A stretch of DNA of 64,000 bases from assembly GCF_008932435.1 (NCBI RefSeq), contig NZ_WBWE01000003.1, positions 1-64,000 of the forward strand, written 5' to 3'. A program made the translations under genes and the position numbers. The notes under the pieces are model-generated. The model did no database searches. It was given only the letters and a program-made list of their open reading frames with translations, and was not told where the DNA came from. Below are positions 35,531-46,461 of this stretch, in pieces; the stretch's first letter is position 1; each line of letters opens with the position of its first letter. The stretch comes from Brucella pseudintermedia (GTDB lineage: Bacteria > Pseudomonadota > Alphaproteobacteria > Rhizobiales > Rhizobiaceae).

Positions 35531-36364
35531 ATGGCACTCAAGCATTTTAATCCGATCACGCCAGGCCAGCGTCAGCTGGTCATCGTGGACCGTTCGGAAC
35601 TCTACAAGGGCAAGCCGGTCAAGTCCCTGACCGAAGGTCTGTCCAAGAAGGGTGGCCGCAACAACACCGGTCGTATCACTGTCCGCTTTCAGGGCGGCGG
35701 TCACAAGCGTTCGTACCGTTTCATCGACTTCAAGCGCCGCAAGCTTGACGTCGTCGGCACCGTGGAACGCCTGGAATACGATCCGAACCGCACCGCGTTC
35801 ATCGCGCTGATCCGTTATGAAGACGGTGAACTGGCCTACATCCTGGCTCCGCAGCGTCTGGCTGTCGGCGACAAGGTCGTTGCAGGCAACTCCGTCGACG
35901 TGAAGCCGGGCAACGCAATGCCGCTCGCTTCGATGCCGGTTGGCACGATCATCCACAACGTCGAGCTGAAGCCGGGCAAGGGCGGTCAGATCGCTCGTTC
36001 GGCTGGCACCTACGCGCAGCTCGTCGGCCGCGATCAGGGCATGGCTATTCTGCGCCTCAACTCGGGTGAACAGCGTCTGGTTCCAGGTGCCTGCTTCGCT
36101 TCGGTCGGTGCAGTGTCCAACCCGGACCACGGCAACATCAACGACGGCAAGGCCGGTCGTTCGGTATGGCGTGGCAAGCGTCCGCACGTTCGCGGCGTTG
36201 CAATGAACCCGGTCGATCACCCGCATGGTGGTGGTGAAGGTCGTACCTCGGGTGGTCGTCACCCTGTCACTCCGTGGGGCAAGCCTACGAAGGGCAAGAA
36301 GACGCGCTCGAACAAGGCGACCGACAAGTTCATCATGCGTTCGCGCCATCAGCGCAAGAAGTAA
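35531..36364 (+). CDS. rplB: 50S ribosomal protein L2
   Basis: The 277-residue L2 is essential for subunit joining and peptidyl transfer. The conserved C-terminal [19 protein letters not shown] contains the critical histidine near the active centre. Starts 21 bases after rplW. Confidence 0.98.
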   Translation: MALKHFNPITPGQRQLVIVDRSELYKGKPVKSLTEGLSKKGGRNNTGRITVRFQGGGHKRSYRFIDFKRRKLDVVGTVERLEYDPNRTAFIALIRYEDGELAYILAPQRLAVGDKVVAGNSVDVKPGNAMPLASMPVGTIIHNVELKPGKGGQIARSAGTYAQLVGRDQGMAILRLNSGEQRLVPGACFASVGAVSNPDHGNINDGKAGRSVWRGKRPHVRGVAMNPVDHPHGGGEGRTSGGRHPVTPWGKPTKGKKTRSNKATDKFIMRSRHQRKK

Positions 36365-36379
36365 GAGAGGTAGTCTGAA

Positions 36380-36658
36380 GTGGCTCGTTCAGTTTGGAAA
36401 GGTCCGTTTGTCGACGGCTATCTTCTCAAGAAGGCTGAGAAGGTACGCGAAGGCGGTCGTAATGAAGTTATCAAGATGTGGAGCCGCCGCTCCACCATCC
36501 TGCCGCAGTTTGTCGGCCTGACTTTCGGCGTCTACAACGGCAACAAGCATGTGCCGGTGTCGGTTTCGGAAGAAATGGTCGGACACAAGTTCGGTGAATT
36601 CGCGCCTACGCGTACCTATTACGGTCACGGCGCGGACAAGAAGTCGAAGAGGAAGTAA
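36380..36658 (+). CDS. rpsS: 30S ribosomal protein S19
   Basis: The 92-residue S19 ([18 protein letters not shown]) contacts S13 in the 30S head. The start codon is GTG at 36380, with AGAGAGG upstream. Confidence 0.98.
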   Translation: MARSVWKGPFVDGYLLKKAEKVREGGRNEVIKMWSRRSTILPQFVGLTFGVYNGNKHVPVSVSEEMVGHKFGEFAPTRTYYGHGADKKSKRK

Positions 36659-36660
36659 CG

Positions 36661-37050
36661 ATGGGCAAGGCTAAAGCTCCCCGTCAGCTCAAGGACAACG
36701 AAGCGCAAGCCGTTGCCCGCACGCTGCGCGTCAGCCCGCAGAAGCTGAACCTTGTTGCGAGCATGATCCGCGGCAAGAAGGTGAATGCGGCACTTGCCGA
36801 TCTGACGTTCTCGCGCAAGCGGATCGCCGATACGGTCAAGAAGACGCTTCAGTCCGCAATTGCGAACGCTGAAAACAACCATGACCTCGACGTCGATGCT
36901 CTGATCGTCGCCGAAGCTTATGTCGGCAAGTCGATCGTCATGAAGCGCTTCCACGTCCGTGGGCGTGGCCGTGCAAGCCGGATCGAGAAGCCGTTTTCGC
37001 ATCTCACCATTGTTGTCCGCGAAGTCGCGGAAAAAGGGGAGGCCGCATAA
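36661..37050 (+). CDS. rplV: 50S ribosomal protein L22
   Basis: The 129-residue L22 reaches into the exit tunnel with its beta-hairpin ([19 protein letters not shown], the macrolide-relevant loop). Begins 2 bases after rpsS and shares one base with rpsC. Confidence 0.98.
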   Translation: MGKAKAPRQLKDNEAQAVARTLRVSPQKLNLVASMIRGKKVNAALADLTFSRKRIADTVKKTLQSAIANAENNHDLDVDALIVAEAYVGKSIVMKRFHVRGRGRASRIEKPFSHLTIVVREVAEKGEAA

Positions 37051-37760
37051 TGGGTCAGAAGATTAATCCGATCGGTCTTCGTCTCGGCATCAACCGCACC
37101 TGGGATTCGCGTTGGTACGCGAATACCGGTGAGTACGGCAAGCTGCTGCATGAAGATGTCAAGATCCGCGAATTCCTCACCGAGGAACTCAAGCAGGCTG
37201 CGATCTCTAAGATCGTGATTGAGCGTCCGCACAAGAAGTGCCGCGTGACGATCCATTCGGCTCGTCCGGGCATCATCATCGGCAAGAAGGGTGCAGACAT
37301 CGAAAAGCTCCGCAAGAAGCTTTCCGAGATGACCAATGCCGACACGTCGCTCAACATCGTTGAAGTTCGCAAGCCGGAAATCGACGCTACGCTGATCGCC
37401 CAATCGATCGCTCAGCAGCTCGAACGCCGTGTGGCATTCCGTCGCGCCATGAAGCGTGCCGTTCAGTCGGCAATGCGTCTTGGAGCCGAAGGTATCCGTA
37501 TCAACTGCTCGGGTCGTCTGGGTGGCGCGGAAATCGCTCGCATGGAATGGTACCGTGAAGGTCGCGTTCCGCTTCACACGCTTCGCGCCGATATTGACTA
37601 CGGCACGGCAGAAGCGAAGACCGCTTATGGTATCTGCGGCGTGAAGGTCTGGGTCTTCAAGGGCGAGATCCTTGAACACGATCCGATGGCTTCCGAGCGT
37701 CGTGCGGTCGAGGGTGACAATCAGGGTTCCTCGTCGAACCGCCGCCGCGAAAACGCTTAA
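37050..37760 (+). CDS. rpsC: 30S ribosomal protein S3
   Basis: The 236-residue S3 guards the mRNA entry channel. The KH domain GxxG is visible as [17 protein letters not shown]. Typical opening [20 protein letters not shown]. Begins in the rplV stop codon. Confidence 0.98.
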   Translation: MGQKINPIGLRLGINRTWDSRWYANTGEYGKLLHEDVKIREFLTEELKQAAISKIVIERPHKKCRVTIHSARPGIIIGKKGADIEKLRKKLSEMTNADTSLNIVEVRKPEIDATLIAQSIAQQLERRVAFRRAMKRAVQSAMRLGAEGIRINCSGRLGGAEIARMEWYREGRVPLHTLRADIDYGTAEAKTAYGICGVKVWVFKGEILEHDPMASERRAVEGDNQGSSSNRRRENA

Positions 37761-37798
37761 AAAGCGGGCCGCGGGCGAGAAATTTGGAGTAGAGAACA

Positions 37799-38212
37799 AT
37801 GATGCAGCCTAAGCGCACCAAGTTCCGCAAGCAGTTCAAGGGCCGTATCCACGGCAACTCGAAAGGCGGCACGGATCTGAATTTCGGTGCATTCGGTTTG
37901 AAGGCGGTTGAGCCGGAACGCGTCACTGCACGTCAGATCGAAGCGGCCCGCCGCGCGATCACCCGTCACATGAAGCGTGCCGGTCGCGTGTGGATCCGCA
38001 TCTTCCCTGACCTGCCGGTAACTTCGAAGCCAACCGAAGTCCGTATGGGTAAAGGTAAGGGTTCGGTTGACTACTGGGCGTGCCGTGTGGCACCAGGTCG
38101 CGTGATGTTTGAGCTTGACGGCGTACCCGAAGATGTGGCACGCGAAGCCCTCAGACTCGGCGCCGCAAAGTTGCCGATCAAGACGCGCTTTATCCAGCGC
38201 ATTGCTGAATAA
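37799..38212 (+). CDS. rplP: 50S ribosomal protein L16
   Basis: The 137-residue L16 ([15 protein letters not shown]) helps position A-site t[22 protein letters not shown] carries the arginine hydroxylated in some bacteria. Two consecutive ATGs are possible starts behind GGAG. Confidence 0.98.
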
Positions 38213-38225
38213 GAGAGAGGCAACT

Positions 38226-38426
38226 ATGAAAGCCGCAGACGTTCGGGCGAAGAGCCTCGATCAACTGAATGACGAGCTGGGCACCCTGAAGAAAGAGCAG
38301 TTCAACCTGCGCTTTCAGAAGGCAACCGGCCAGCTCGAAAAAACCGCGCGCGTGAAGCAGGTTCGCCGCGACATCGCGCGTATCAAGACTATTGCCCGCC
38401 AGAAGGCGGCCGCAAGCAAGGCATAA
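38226..38426 (+). CDS. rpmC: 50S ribosomal protein L29
   Basis: The 66-residue L29 is a two-helix protein near the tunnel exit ([31 protein letters not shown]). ATG 38226 has AGAGAGG upstream; earlier in-frame codons overlap rplP and are not used. Confidence 0.97.
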   Translation: MKAADVRAKSLDQLNDELGTLKKEQFNLRFQKATGQLEKTARVKQVRRDIARIKTIARQKAAASKA

Positions 38427-38437
38427 GGAAGAATATA

Positions 38438-38680
38438 ATGCCTAAACGCGTTCTGCAGGGCGTTGTCGTCAGCGACAAGAATGACAAGACTGTTGTGGTC
38501 AAGGTTGAGCGCCGCTATTCGCATCCGCTCCTCCAGAAGACCGTGCGTCAGTCTAAGAAGTACAAGGCGCATGACGAAAACAACCAGTTCAAGGTCGGCG
38601 ATTTCGTTTCCATCCAGGAATCGGCTCCGATCTCGAAGGACAAACGCTGGGTCGTTCTGACGAACGAAGCAGCAGGCTAA
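38438..38680 (+). CDS. rpsQ: 30S ribosomal protein S17
   Basis: The 80-residue OB-fold protein ([30 protein letters not shown]) helps assemble the 30S body. It lies 11 bases after rpmC. Confidence 0.98.
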   Translation: MPKRVLQGVVVSDKNDKTVVVKVERRYSHPLLQKTVRQSKKYKAHDENNQFKVGDFVSIQESAPISKDKRWVVLTNEAAG

Positions 38681-38748
38681 ATTATAAACACGCAGCTTAG
38701 GTAGGGCAGGAGCCCTTAACCAGCTGAGAGGAAAGAAGGCGGCCAGTC

Positions 38749-39117
38749 ATGATTCAGATGCAAACAAACCTCGACGTGGCGGATAATTCCGGCGCACGTC
38801 GTGTCATGTGCATCAAGGTGCTGGGCGGCTCGAAGCGGCGTTATGCTTCTGTTGGCGACATCATTGTGGTGTCGATCAAGGAAGCTATTCCGCGCGGCCG
38901 CGTCAAAAAGGGTGACGTGATGAAGGCGGTTGTTGTACGCACCGCCAAGGACATCCGTCGTCCGGACGGCAGCGTTATTCGTTTCGATAACAATGCAGCT
39001 GTTCTCATCGATAACAAGAAAGAGCCAATCGGCACGCGTATCTTCGGACCGGTTCCGCGCGAACTCCGCGCAAAGAACCACATGAAGATCATCTCGCTGG
39101 CTCCGGAAGTTCTGTAA
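38749..39117 (+). CDS. rplN: 50S ribosomal protein L14
   Basis: The 122-residue L14 ([17 protein letters not shown]) makes a bridge to the 30S subunit and is the target of the RsfS silencing factor. First of the spc block, 68 bases after rpsQ, with a weak hairpin between. Confidence 0.98.
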   Translation: MIQMQTNLDVADNSGARRVMCIKVLGGSKRRYASVGDIIVVSIKEAIPRGRVKKGDVMKAVVVRTAKDIRRPDGSVIRFDNNAAVLIDNKKEPIGTRIFGPVPRELRAKNHMKIISLAPEVL

Positions 39118-39129
39118 GGAAGCAAGACG

Positions 39130-39441
39130 ATGCAGAAGATTCGCAAAGGCGACAGCGTTGTCGTGCTGTCCGGTAAGGACAAGGGCCGTAAGGGCGAAGT
39201 TCTCAAGGTTATGCCGAAGGATGAGCAGGCGCTCGTTCGCGGCATCAACATTGTAAAGCGCCATCAGCGTCAGACCCAGACTCAGGAAGCCGGCATTATC
39301 TCCAAGGAAGCGCCGATCCACCTGTCCAACCTGGCAATTGCTGATCCCAAGGACGGCAAGCCGACCCGCGTCGGTTTCCGCGTCGAGGACGGCAAGAAGG
39401 TTCGTGTCGCAAAACGTTCTGGAGCGCTGATCGATGGCTGA
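39130..39441 (+). CDS. rplX: 50S ribosomal protein L24
   Basis: The 103-residue assembly initiator has the KOW motif [20 protein letters not shown]. It overlaps rplE by eight bases. Confidence 0.98.
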   Translation: MQKIRKGDSVVVLSGKDKGRKGEVLKVMPKDEQALVRGINIVKRHQRQTQTQEAGIISKEAPIHLSNLAIADPKDGKPTRVGFRVEDGKKVRVAKRSGALIDG

Positions 39442-39991
39442 AGCTAAGGCACTTCCCCGCTTCAAGAAGCTTTACAACGAAAACATTCGTAAGGCCCTGC
39501 TTGAAGAATTCAAATACGACAACGAGATGCAGATTCCGCGCATCACCAAGGTTGTCCTCAATATGGGCGTTGGCGAAGCCACGGGCGATTCCAAGAAGCC
39601 TGCGGTTGCTGCTGAAGATCTCAGCCAGATCGCCGGCCAGAAGGCTGTCGTGACCCGCGCCCGTAACTCGATCGCAACCTTCAAGTTGCGTGAAGGCATG
39701 CCAATCGGCACGAAGGTTACCCTTCGCCAGGACCGCATGTATGAATTCCTTGATCGTCTTGTCACGATCGCTCTTCCTCGCGTCCGCGACTTCCGCGGCC
39801 TGAACCCGAAGAGCTTTGACGGCCGCGGCAACTATGCCATGGGCATCAAGGAGCACATCGTGTTTCCGGAAATCAACTACGATAAGGTTGATCAGATCTG
39901 GGGCATGGACATCATCGTTTGCACGACCGCCAAGACGGATGATGAAGCGCGCGCTCTTCTGCGTGCATTCAACTTCCCCTTCCGGCAGTAA
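39434..39991 (+). CDS. rplE: 50S ribosomal protein L5
   Basis: The 185-residue L5 binds 5S rRNA and the P-site tRNA ([34 protein letters not shown]). Translation probably couples to rplX. Confidence 0.98.
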   Translation: MAEAKALPRFKKLYNENIRKALLEEFKYDNEMQIPRITKVVLNMGVGEATGDSKKPAVAAEDLSQIAGQKAVVTRARNSIATFKLREGMPIGTKVTLRQDRMYEFLDRLVTIALPRVRDFRGLNPKSFDGRGNYAMGIKEHIVFPEINYDKVDQIWGMDIIVCTTAKTDDEARALLRAFNFPFRQ

Positions 39992-40017
39992 CGGCAAGCG
40001 TAGCGAGGTATATTAAT

Positions 40018-40323
40018 ATGGCCAAGACTAGCGCAGTCGAAAAAAACAAGCGCCGCGAAAAGTTGGTTAAGCGTCACGCTGGCAAGCGTGCACGTCTGAA
40101 GGCGATCGTAATGGATCAGGGCCTTCCGCTGGAAGAGCGCTTCCGCGCCACCATCCGGCTTGCCGAACTGCCGCGCAATTCATCGAAGGTTCGTATTCGC
40201 AATCGTTGCGAAGTTTCGGGCCGTCCGCGTGGTTACTACCGTAAACTGAAGATGTCGCGTATTGCGCTCCGTCAGTTGGGTTCGCTCGGTCAGGTACCGG
40301 GCATCGTCAAGTCGAGCTGGTAA
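40018..40323 (+). CDS. rpsN: 30S ribosomal protein S14
   Basis: The 101-residue, zinc-free long form of S14. The CxxC zinc ribbon of short forms is absent, while [20 protein letters not shown] is present. A long form alone suggests no zinc-dependent paralogue pair at this locus. Confidence 0.98.
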   Translation: MAKTSAVEKNKRREKLVKRHAGKRARLKAIVMDQGLPLEERFRATIRLAELPRNSSKVRIRNRCEVSGRPRGYYRKLKMSRIALRQLGSLGQVPGIVKSSW

Positions 40324-40333
40324 GGAGTAGCAT

Positions 40334-40732
40334 ATGTCTGTGTCAGATCCTATCGGCGATATGCTGACCCGTATCCGCAACGCAGTAGGCCGCAAGAAGA
40401 CCAAGGTTACGACCCCGGCTTCCAAGCTGCGCGCTCGCGTTCTCGATGTCCTTCAATCCGAAGGCTACATCCGCGGATACACGCAGAGTGAGTTCGTGAA
40501 CGGCAAGGCCGAGATCGAAATCGAACTGAAGTACTATGAAGGTGTTCCGGTTATCCGTGAGATCAGCCGCGTATCGAAGCCTGGCCGTCGCGTTTACGTG
40601 TCAGTCAAGTCGATCCCGCAGGTCGCGAACGGCCTCGGCATCTCGATCCTCTCCACGCCGAAGGGCGTGATGGCGGATCATGAAGCCCGTGAACAAAACG
40701 TTGGTGGTGAGCTGCTCTGCCGCGTCTTCTGA
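40334..40732 (+). CDS. rpsH: 30S ribosomal protein S8
   Basis: The 132-residue S8 ([21 protein letters not shown]-terminal [11 protein letters not shown]) is an early 30S assembly protein and the spc-operon repressor in enterics. Confidence 0.98.
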   Translation: MSVSDPIGDMLTRIRNAVGRKKTKVTTPASKLRARVLDVLQSEGYIRGYTQSEFVNGKAEIEIELKYYEGVPVIREISRVSKPGRRVYVSVKSIPQVANGLGISILSTPKGVMADHEAREQNVGGELLCRVF

Positions 40733-40770
40733 TGCGGTTGACAGCGAACAGATAAAAGACAGGTATCAAA

Positions 40771-41304
40771 ATGTCTCGTATCGGTAAGAAACCCGTGCCG
40801 GTCCCGGCAGGCGTGACCGCCAGTGTTGATGGGCAGATCGTCAAGGCAAAGGGCGCGAAGGGTGAACTCTCCTTCGTCGTGCACGATGAAGTTCTGGTCA
40901 AGATGGAAGACGGCGCTGTAAGCGTCGATCCGCGCGATCAGTCGAAGGAAGCTCGTTCGAAGTGGGGCATGTCCCGCACGATGATCTCCAACATTTTCGT
41001 TGGCGTGAAGGACGGCTTTGAGAAGAAGCTCGAAATCAGCGGCGTTGGTTACCGCGCCGCCATGCAGGGCAAGAACCTGCAGCTTTCGCTCGGCTTCAGC
41101 CACGAAGTGATCTATGACGTGCCTGCCGGTATCACGGTTGCTGTTCCCAAGCCGACGGAAATCGTCGTTTCGGGCATCGACAAGCAGCAGGTCGGTCAGG
41201 TCGCGGCTGAGATCCGCGAATATCGCGGCCCCGAGCCTTACAAGGGCAAGGGCGTCAAGTATGCTGGCGAGAAGATCGTCCGCAAAGAAGGCAAGAAGAA
41301 GTAA
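40771..41304 (+). CDS. rplF: 50S ribosomal protein L6
   Basis: The 177-residue, two-domain L6 ([18 protein letters not shown]-terminal [16 protein letters not shown]) lies by the sarcin-ricin loop and stalk base. Confidence 0.98.
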   Translation: MSRIGKKPVPVPAGVTASVDGQIVKAKGAKGELSFVVHDEVLVKMEDGAVSVDPRDQSKEARSKWGMSRTMISNIFVGVKDGFEKKLEISGVGYRAAMQGKNLQLSLGFSHEVIYDVPAGITVAVPKPTEIVVSGIDKQQVGQVAAEIREYRGPEPYKGKGVKYAGEKIVRKEGKKK

Positions 41305-41316
41305 GGGAAGCGCGTC

Positions 41317-41679
41317 ATGGCATCGCCAAAAGAAACTTTGCAGCGTCGCGCTGCTCGTGTACGCCGCCAGATCAAGGCTGTGGCCAATGGCCGTCCGCGT
41401 CTCAGCGTGCACCGTTCTTCCAAGAACATCTACGCCCAGATCATCGACGACGTTCGCGGCGTTACGCTCGCGGCCGCTTCGACTCTCGATGGCGACCTCA
41501 AGGGCAAGCTCAAGACCGGCGCCGACTCCGCAGCAGCTGCTGCCGTTGGCAAGCTGGTTGCTGAGCGCGCCGTCAAGGCTGGCGTCAAGGACGTAGTGTT
41601 CGACCGTGGTGCATTCATTTACCACGGCCGTGTGAAGGCTCTCGCCGAAGCTGCCCGCGAAGGCGGCCTCAGCTTCTAA
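41317..41679 (+). CDS. rplR: 50S ribosomal protein L18
   Basis: The 120-residue L18 binds 5S rRNA ([21 protein letters not shown]-terminal [17 protein letters not shown]). It lies 12 bases after rplF. Confidence 0.98.
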   Translation: MASPKETLQRRAARVRRQIKAVANGRPRLSVHRSSKNIYAQIIDDVRGVTLAAASTLDGDLKGKLKTGADSAAAAAVGKLVAERAVKAGVKDVVFDRGAFIYHGRVKALAEAAREGGLSF

Positions 41680-41720
41680 TTAGCATTTGTGCTTCCGGAA
41701 AAGAAAAAGGAAATCAGGAT

Positions 41721-42281
41721 ATGGCACAGAGAGAACGTAACCGCGAGGATCGCGGCCGTGAGGAGCGCGACAGCGAATTCGTCGATAAGCTCGTTCACAT
41801 CAACCGTGTTGCCAAGGTCGTCAAGGGCGGCCGTCGCTTCGGTTTTGCTGCGCTCGTCGTCGTTGGCGATCAGAAGGGCCGCGTAGGCTTCGGTCATGGC
41901 AAGGCACGTGAAGTGCCGGAAGCTATCCGTAAGGCTACGGAAGCCGCCAAGCGCGACATGATCTTCGTACCGCTGCGTTCGGGCCGTACGTTGCATCACG
42001 ATGTCGAAGGCCGTCACGGCGCTGGCAAGGTTCTGCTTCGCGCGGCTCCTGCCGGTAAAGGTATCATCGCCGGTGGTCCAATGCGTGCAGTGTTCGAAAC
42101 GCTTGGCGTTCAGGACGTTGTCGCCAAGTCGCTCGGTTCGTCGAACCCTTACAACATGGTTCGTGCGACGTTCGATGCTCTGAAGCATCAGATGCATCCG
42201 AAGGACATCGCTGCACAGCGCGGCATCAAGTACTCGACCCTTCAGGCTCGCCGCCATGATGTGGTCGGTTCGGAAGAATAG
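41721..42281 (+). CDS. rpsE: 30S ribosomal protein S5
   Basis: The 186-residue S5 affects decoding accuracy and spectinomycin binding. The loop [18 protein letters not shown] has the wild-type residues usually altered in spectinomycin resistance. Confidence 0.98.
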   Translation: MAQRERNREDRGREERDSEFVDKLVHINRVAKVVKGGRRFGFAALVVVGDQKGRVGFGHGKAREVPEAIRKATEAAKRDMIFVPLRSGRTLHHDVEGRHGAGKVLLRAAPAGKGIIAGGPMRAVFETLGVQDVVAKSLGSSNPYNMVRATFDALKHQMHPKDIAAQRGIKYSTLQARRHDVVGSEE

Positions 42282-42395
42282 CCGATAGTTTGTGTTAGTC
42301 CGGGGCCACGCAGTTCCAGCAAAAGTGTAAAGCGGTTTTGCCTTAGAATTGCGAGTAAATGGCCACCGGATACGCCATAGACAAGGATTTGAGTG

Positions 42396-42593
42396 ATGGC
42401 TGAGAAGAAGGGCAAGACGGTTACGGTCGAGCAGATCGGAAGCCCCATCCGTCGTCCAGCCGAGCAGCGCGCAACGCTGATCGGTCTGGGTCTTAATAAA
42501 ATGCACCGCCGCAGCACGCTGGAAGATACTCCGGCAGTCCGCGGCATGATCGCCAAGATTCCACACCTCGTTCGCGTTGTGGACGAGGCGTGA
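42396..42593 (+). CDS. rpmD: 50S ribosomal protein L30
   Basis: The 65-residue L30 ([31 protein letters not shown]) has ATG 42396 behind AAGGA. It is separated from rpsE by a 114-base spacer. L30 is absent from some bacterial lineages but retained here. Confidence 0.97.
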   Translation: MAEKKGKTVTVEQIGSPIRRPAEQRATLIGLGLNKMHRRSTLEDTPAVRGMIAKIPHLVRVVDEA

Positions 42594-42613
42594 TAGCGCA
42601 GGGAGATAGAGAT

Positions 42614-43084
42614 ATGAAACTCAACGATCTGCGTGATAAGCCAGGTTCGGTCAAGGCGCGCAAGCGTGTTGGTCGCGGTATCGGTTCGGGCACCGGCAAG
42701 ACCGGCGGTCGCGGCGTCAAGGGTCAGAAATCCCGTTCGGGCGTTTCGATCAATGGCTTCGAAGGCGGCCAGATGCCAATCTACCGCCGCCTGCCGAAGC
42801 GCGGCTTCACCAACATCTTCGCAAAGAGCTTCAATGTTGTATCGCTTGGCCGTATTCAGGCCGCTATCGATGCAGGCAAGCTCGACGCCAAGGCTGTTGT
42901 GAACCTCGATTCGCTGAAGGCTGCTGGCGTGATTCGTCGCGCCAAGGACGGCGTTCGCATCCTTTCGGACGGCGAGTTGAAGGCAAAGGTTGCCTTCGAG
43001 GTAGCCGGTGCTTCCAAGGCTGCAGTCGAAAAGATCGAAAAGGCCGGCGGTAGCATCAAGCTTCCGGAAGCCGCTGCCGAATAA
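42614..43084 (+). CDS. rplO: 50S ribosomal protein L15
   Basis: The 156-residue L15 ([37 protein letters not shown]) is a late 50S assembly protein. ATG 42614 follows GGGAGATAGAG. Confidence 0.98.
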   Translation: MKLNDLRDKPGSVKARKRVGRGIGSGTGKTGGRGVKGQKSRSGVSINGFEGGQMPIYRRLPKRGFTNIFAKSFNVVSLGRIQAAIDAGKLDAKAVVNLDSLKAAGVIRRAKDGVRILSDGELKAKVAFEVAGASKAAVEKIEKAGGSIKLPEAAAE

Positions 43085-43094
43085 GGCTTCGATA

Positions 43095-43130
43095 CAAAAA
43101 TAAAAAGCGGCGGCCTTAGTGCCGCCGCTT
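43095..43130 (-). terminator. Terminator-like hairpin facing against the spc operon
   Basis: AAGCGGCGGC (43105-43114) pairs with GCCGCCGCTT (43121-43130). The plus strand lacks a T-run after it, but the minus strand has TTTTTATTTTT. As an intrinsic terminator it would therefore stop antisense transcripts. On the plus strand it may still act as a processing hairpin between rplO and secY. Confidence 0.6.
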
Positions 43131-43245
43131 GCACATTTATGCCAATGCGCATATCTGGGTAGGGTCTTTTTAGTCTCGAGGCGCGACCGCTGTAGATTGC
43201 GCTGACGGGGGCGGAGGACCGGAGACTTTTCACCGGAGAAATTTA

Positions 43246-44586
43246 ATGGCATCGGCTGCTGAACAGCTAGTTTCCAATCTCAATTTTTCGGCTTTCTCGA
43301 AGGCAGAAGAACTCAAGAAGCGCATCTGGTTCACGCTGGGTGCTTTGCTCGTATACCGGTTCGGCACCTATATTCCGCTTCCCGGCATCAATCCTGACGC
43401 ACTAGCGCAGGCATTCCAGCAGCATAGCCAGGGTGTGCTCGGGCTCTTCAACATGTTCGCCGGTGGCGCCGTGGGCCGAATGGCCATTTTTGCGCTCGGC
43501 ATCATGCCCTATATCTCTGCCTCCATTATCGTGCAGCTCATGACGTCGGTCGTTCCGTCGCTTGAAGCGCTGAAGAAGGAAGGCGAGGCGGGTCGCAAGA
43601 TCATCAATCAATACACGCGTTACGGCACGGTGCTTCTGGCGCTTGTGCAGGCCTACGCGATTTCGGTCGGCTTGCAGTCGGGCAATGGCATTGTCACCAA
43701 TCCGGGGCCGTTCTTCATCGTTTCATCGGTGATTACCCTTGTCGGCGGCACGATGTTCCTGATGTGGCTCGGCGAGCAGATTACTGCGCGCGGTATCGGT
43801 AACGGCATTTCGCTGATTATCTTCTCCGGCATCGTGGCCAACCTGCCGCACGCCATATCCGGCACGCTGGAACTGGGCCGTACCGGTGCGCTGTCGACGG
43901 GCCTTATTCTGGGTGTCATCATCCTGGCCGTTGTGCTGATCGCGGTCATCGTTTTTGTTGAACGCGCACAGCGTCGCCTTCTGATCCAGTATCCGAAGCG
44001 TCAGGTCGGCAACCGCATGTTCCAGGGCGACACGTCGCACCTGCCGTTGAAGCTCAATACAGCAGGCGTTATTCCTCCGATTTTCGCCTCGTCGCTGCTG
44101 CTTCTGCCCGCAACGATTGCAGGCTTTGCCAATACGACGGAAATGCCTGCTTGGGCGACGACCATTCTCAATGCGCTCGGTCACGGGCAGCCGCTTTACA
44201 TGCTGTTCTACGCTGCATTGATGGCATTCTTCTGCTTCTTTTATACGGCCATTGTGTTCAATCCCAAGGACACCGCTGACCAGCTCAAGAAGCATTCCGG
44301 CTTTATTCCGGGCATCCGTCCGGGTGAGCGCACGGCCGAATATATAGACTATGTGCTGACACGCATCACTGTTGTCGGCGCCATCTATATCGTGCTTGTC
44401 TGTCTCCTGCCGGAATTCCTGATTTCCGCAACCGGTGTGCCGTTCTATCTCGGTGGCACCTCGCTGCTGATCGTTGTGAGCGTGACGCTCGATACGGTTG
44501 CGCAAATTCAGGGGCATCTGATCGCCCATCAGTACGAAGGGTTGATCAAGAAGTCCAAACTCAGAGGTGGGAAACGCAATAAATGA
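43246..44586 (+). CDS. secY: Preprotein translocase subunit SecY
   Basis: The 446-residue, ten-helix channel of the Sec translocon. Recognisable are the plug region [26 protein letters not shown]-like segment after helix 1, the helix-7 gate area, and the C-terminal SeqA-contacting loop with [24 protein letters not shown] lies upstream of the ATG. Its stop overlaps adk (ATGA). Confidence 0.98.
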   Translation: MASAAEQLVSNLNFSAFSKAEELKKRIWFTLGALLVYRFGTYIPLPGINPDALAQAFQQHSQGVLGLFNMFAGGAVGRMAIFALGIMPYISASIIVQLMTSVVPSLEALKKEGEAGRKIINQYTRYGTVLLALVQAYAISVGLQSGNGIVTNPGPFFIVSSVITLVGGTMFLMWLGEQITARGIGNGISLIIFSGIVANLPHAISGTLELGRTGALSTGLILGVIILAVVLIAVIVFVERAQRRLLIQYPKRQVGNRMFQGDTSHLPLKLNTAGVIPPIFASSLLLLPATIAGFANTTEMPAWATTILNALGHGQPLYMLFYAALMAFFCFFYTAIVFNPKDTADQLKKHSGFIPGIRPGERTAEYIDYVLTRITVVGAIYIVLVCLLPEFLISATGVPFYLGGTSLLIVVSVTLDTVAQIQGHLIAHQYEGLIKKSKLRGGKRNK

Positions 44587-45167
44587 GACTGATACTTCTT
44601 GGGCCGCCCGGAGCAGGTAAGGGGACGCAGGCTGGACTTCTTACCAAGAAGCATGGAATTCCTCAGCTCTCGACTGGCGATATGCTGCGTGCGGCAGTCG
44701 CCCAGCAGAGTGAGATCGGGAAGCGCGCCAAGGCCGTGATGGATGCCGGGCAACTGGTTTCCGACGAGATCGTGAACCAGATCGTGTCGGAGCGTATCGA
44801 TGCTCCTGATTGCGCGAACGGTTTCATCCTTGACGGTTACCCGCGCACAGTGCCGCAAGCGCAGGCTCTGGGAACCATGTTGGCGGGCAAGGGCCTCAAG
44901 CTCGACGCAGTGATCGAGTTGAAGGTTGACGAGAATGCACTCGTCAAGCGGATGGAAAGCCGTGTGGCTGACACGATTGCCAAGGGTGGTCAGGTTCGCT
45001 CCGACGACAATCCGGAAGCTTTCCGGAAGCGTCTCGTGGAGTACCGCGAAAAGACTGCGCCGCTTTCCAGCTATTATGCGGGTACCGGTGAGTTACGCGT
45101 CATCAATGGCATGGCGCCGGTTGAAGAAGTTACTGCCGAGATCGAGAGGATTCTGGTTCCGGCATAG
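44583..45167 (+). CDS. adk: Adenylate kinase
   Basis: The 194-residue enzyme interconverts ATP plus AMP and two ADP. The P-loop is [11 protein letters not shown], with [10 protein letters not shown] and [10 protein letters not shown] for AMP binding. It is the short form without the inserted zinc/LID domain. Translationally coupled to secY; last gene of the superoperon. Confidence 0.98.
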   Translation: MRLILLGPPGAGKGTQAGLLTKKHGIPQLSTGDMLRAAVAQQSEIGKRAKAVMDAGQLVSDEIVNQIVSERIDAPDCANGFILDGYPRTVPQAQALGTMLAGKGLKLDAVIELKVDENALVKRMESRVADTIAKGGQVRSDDNPEAFRKRLVEYREKTAPLSSYYAGTGELRVINGMAPVEEVTAEIERILVPA

Positions 45168-45199
45168 AATTAAGAGGCTTGAAGAAGCCTTGTTCCATG

Positions 45200-45238
45200 C
45201 GGGCAGGGAATGCGTGAAGCGTTTTCTGCCCGTTTATT
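45200..45238 (+). terminator. Terminator at the end of the spc operon
   Basis: CGGGCAG (45200-45206) pairs with CTGCCCG (45226-45232), with inner pairing possible, followed by TTTATT. It lies 33 bases after adk. Confidence 0.65.
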
Positions 45239-45460
45239 GCTTCCAAAAGTTGATTGAATCGTCTGTGAGCCCGGTTTCAGGGCTTTACCGACGTTTAAGA
45301 GTTGACTTTTTCGGACGATTCCGTCAAAGACTGCGCCACTTCAACTGGTTTTGAACGGCGGGTAGCGGCGGAAATCGAAAGAGGCCGATACCGGTCGTTT
45401 AATGCTGTCTGGTTGATCGCATCTGCCAGATGGAAACTTTATAACTCAAGGAGAACAGAC

Positions 45461-45829
45461 GTGGCACGTATCGCTGGCGTCAACATCCCGACGAACAAGC
45501 GCGTTGTTATTGCGCTTCAATACATCCACGGGATTGGACCGAAATTTGCGCGGGAAATCGTAACGAAGGTTGGCATTGCTGACGATCGTCGCGTTAACCA
45601 GCTGTCGGATGCTGAAGTCCTTCAGATCCGCGAAGCAATCGATGCTGACTACCAGGTCGAAGGTGACCTGCGTCGTGAAGTTTCGATGAACATCAAGCGC
45701 CTGATGGACCTGGGTTGCTACCGCGGCCTGCGTCATCGCCGTTCGCTGCCGGTTCGCGGCCAGCGCACGCACACCAACGCACGCACCCGCAAGGGTCCGG
45801 CGAAGGCAATCGCAGGCAAGAAGAAGTAA
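45461..45829 (+). CDS. rpsM: 30S ribosomal protein S13
   Basis: The 122-residue S13 ([20 protein letters not shown]-terminal [14 protein letters not shown]) contacts S19 and the 50S subunit. The start codon is GTG with AAGGAGAA upstream. First gene of the alpha operon; no rpmJ precedes it here. The 290-base gap before it should hold the promoter. Confidence 0.98.
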   Translation: MARIAGVNIPTNKRVVIALQYIHGIGPKFAREIVTKVGIADDRRVNQLSDAEVLQIREAIDADYQVEGDLRREVSMNIKRLMDLGCYRGLRHRRSLPVRGQRTHTNARTRKGPAKAIAGKKK

Positions 45830-45831
45830 TT

Positions 45832-45855
45832 TCGACGGGACGCATGTTCCGTCGA
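45832..45855 (+). other. Stem-loop between rpsM and rpsK
   Basis: TCGACGGGAC (45832-45841) pairs with GTTCCGTCGA (45846-45855), with one G-U pair, around GCAT, right after the rpsM stop. A GGTCC/GGACC hairpin follows near 45890-45907. Confidence 0.55.
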
Positions 45856-45956
45856 GCCTTTCCGGTGCGCCGGTTGGGTTTGATGCTGGTCCTTTCTCGA
45901 GGACCGGTGTAGCCGCTGGAATTACGGCGGTGTAGAGATCGATTGAAAGGACTATC

Positions 45957-46346
45957 ATGGCCAAGGAAGCCACGCGCGTTCGCCGTCGCGAGCGTAAAAA
46001 CATCTCGTCGGGCGTTGCCCACGTAAATTCGACGTTCAACAACACCATGATCACCATCACGGATGCTCAGGGCAATGCGATTGCCTGGTCGTCTGCCGGT
46101 GCTCAGGGTTTCAAGGGTTCGCGTAAGTCGACCCCGTTCGCCGCTCAGATCGCTGCCGAAGATTGCGCCAAGAAGGCGCAGGAACACGGCATGCGTTCCC
46201 TCGAAGTCGAGGTTTGCGGACCGGGCTCTGGCCGTGAATCCGCGCTGCGCGCCCTTCAGGCTGCCGGCTTTGTGATCACGTCGATCCGCGATGTTACGCC
46301 GATCCCGCACAACGGTTGCCGTCCGCGCAAGAAGCGCCGGGTCTAA
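45957..46346 (+). CDS. rpsK: 30S ribosomal protein S11
   Basis: The 129-residue S11 lines the mRNA exit platform ([30 protein letters not shown]). It lies 127 bases after rpsM, wider than the usual spacing. Confidence 0.98.
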
Positions 46347-46461
46347 TCCTCGTTCACATGCCGTACGAGCCTCGGGCTTTTCAAGTTCGGGGCTCCTCTG
46401 CGGTTTCTTCACTTGATCGCTACGATAGGATGGTAGCGACGATTGATAGAGGGATACTCAC

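Noticed and set aside
45168-45460. rpmJ, infA or another small gene expected between adk/secY and rpsM
   Set aside because: No small frame resembling L36 or IF-1 with a ribosome site is present. Alphaproteobacteria often carry rpmJ elsewhere.
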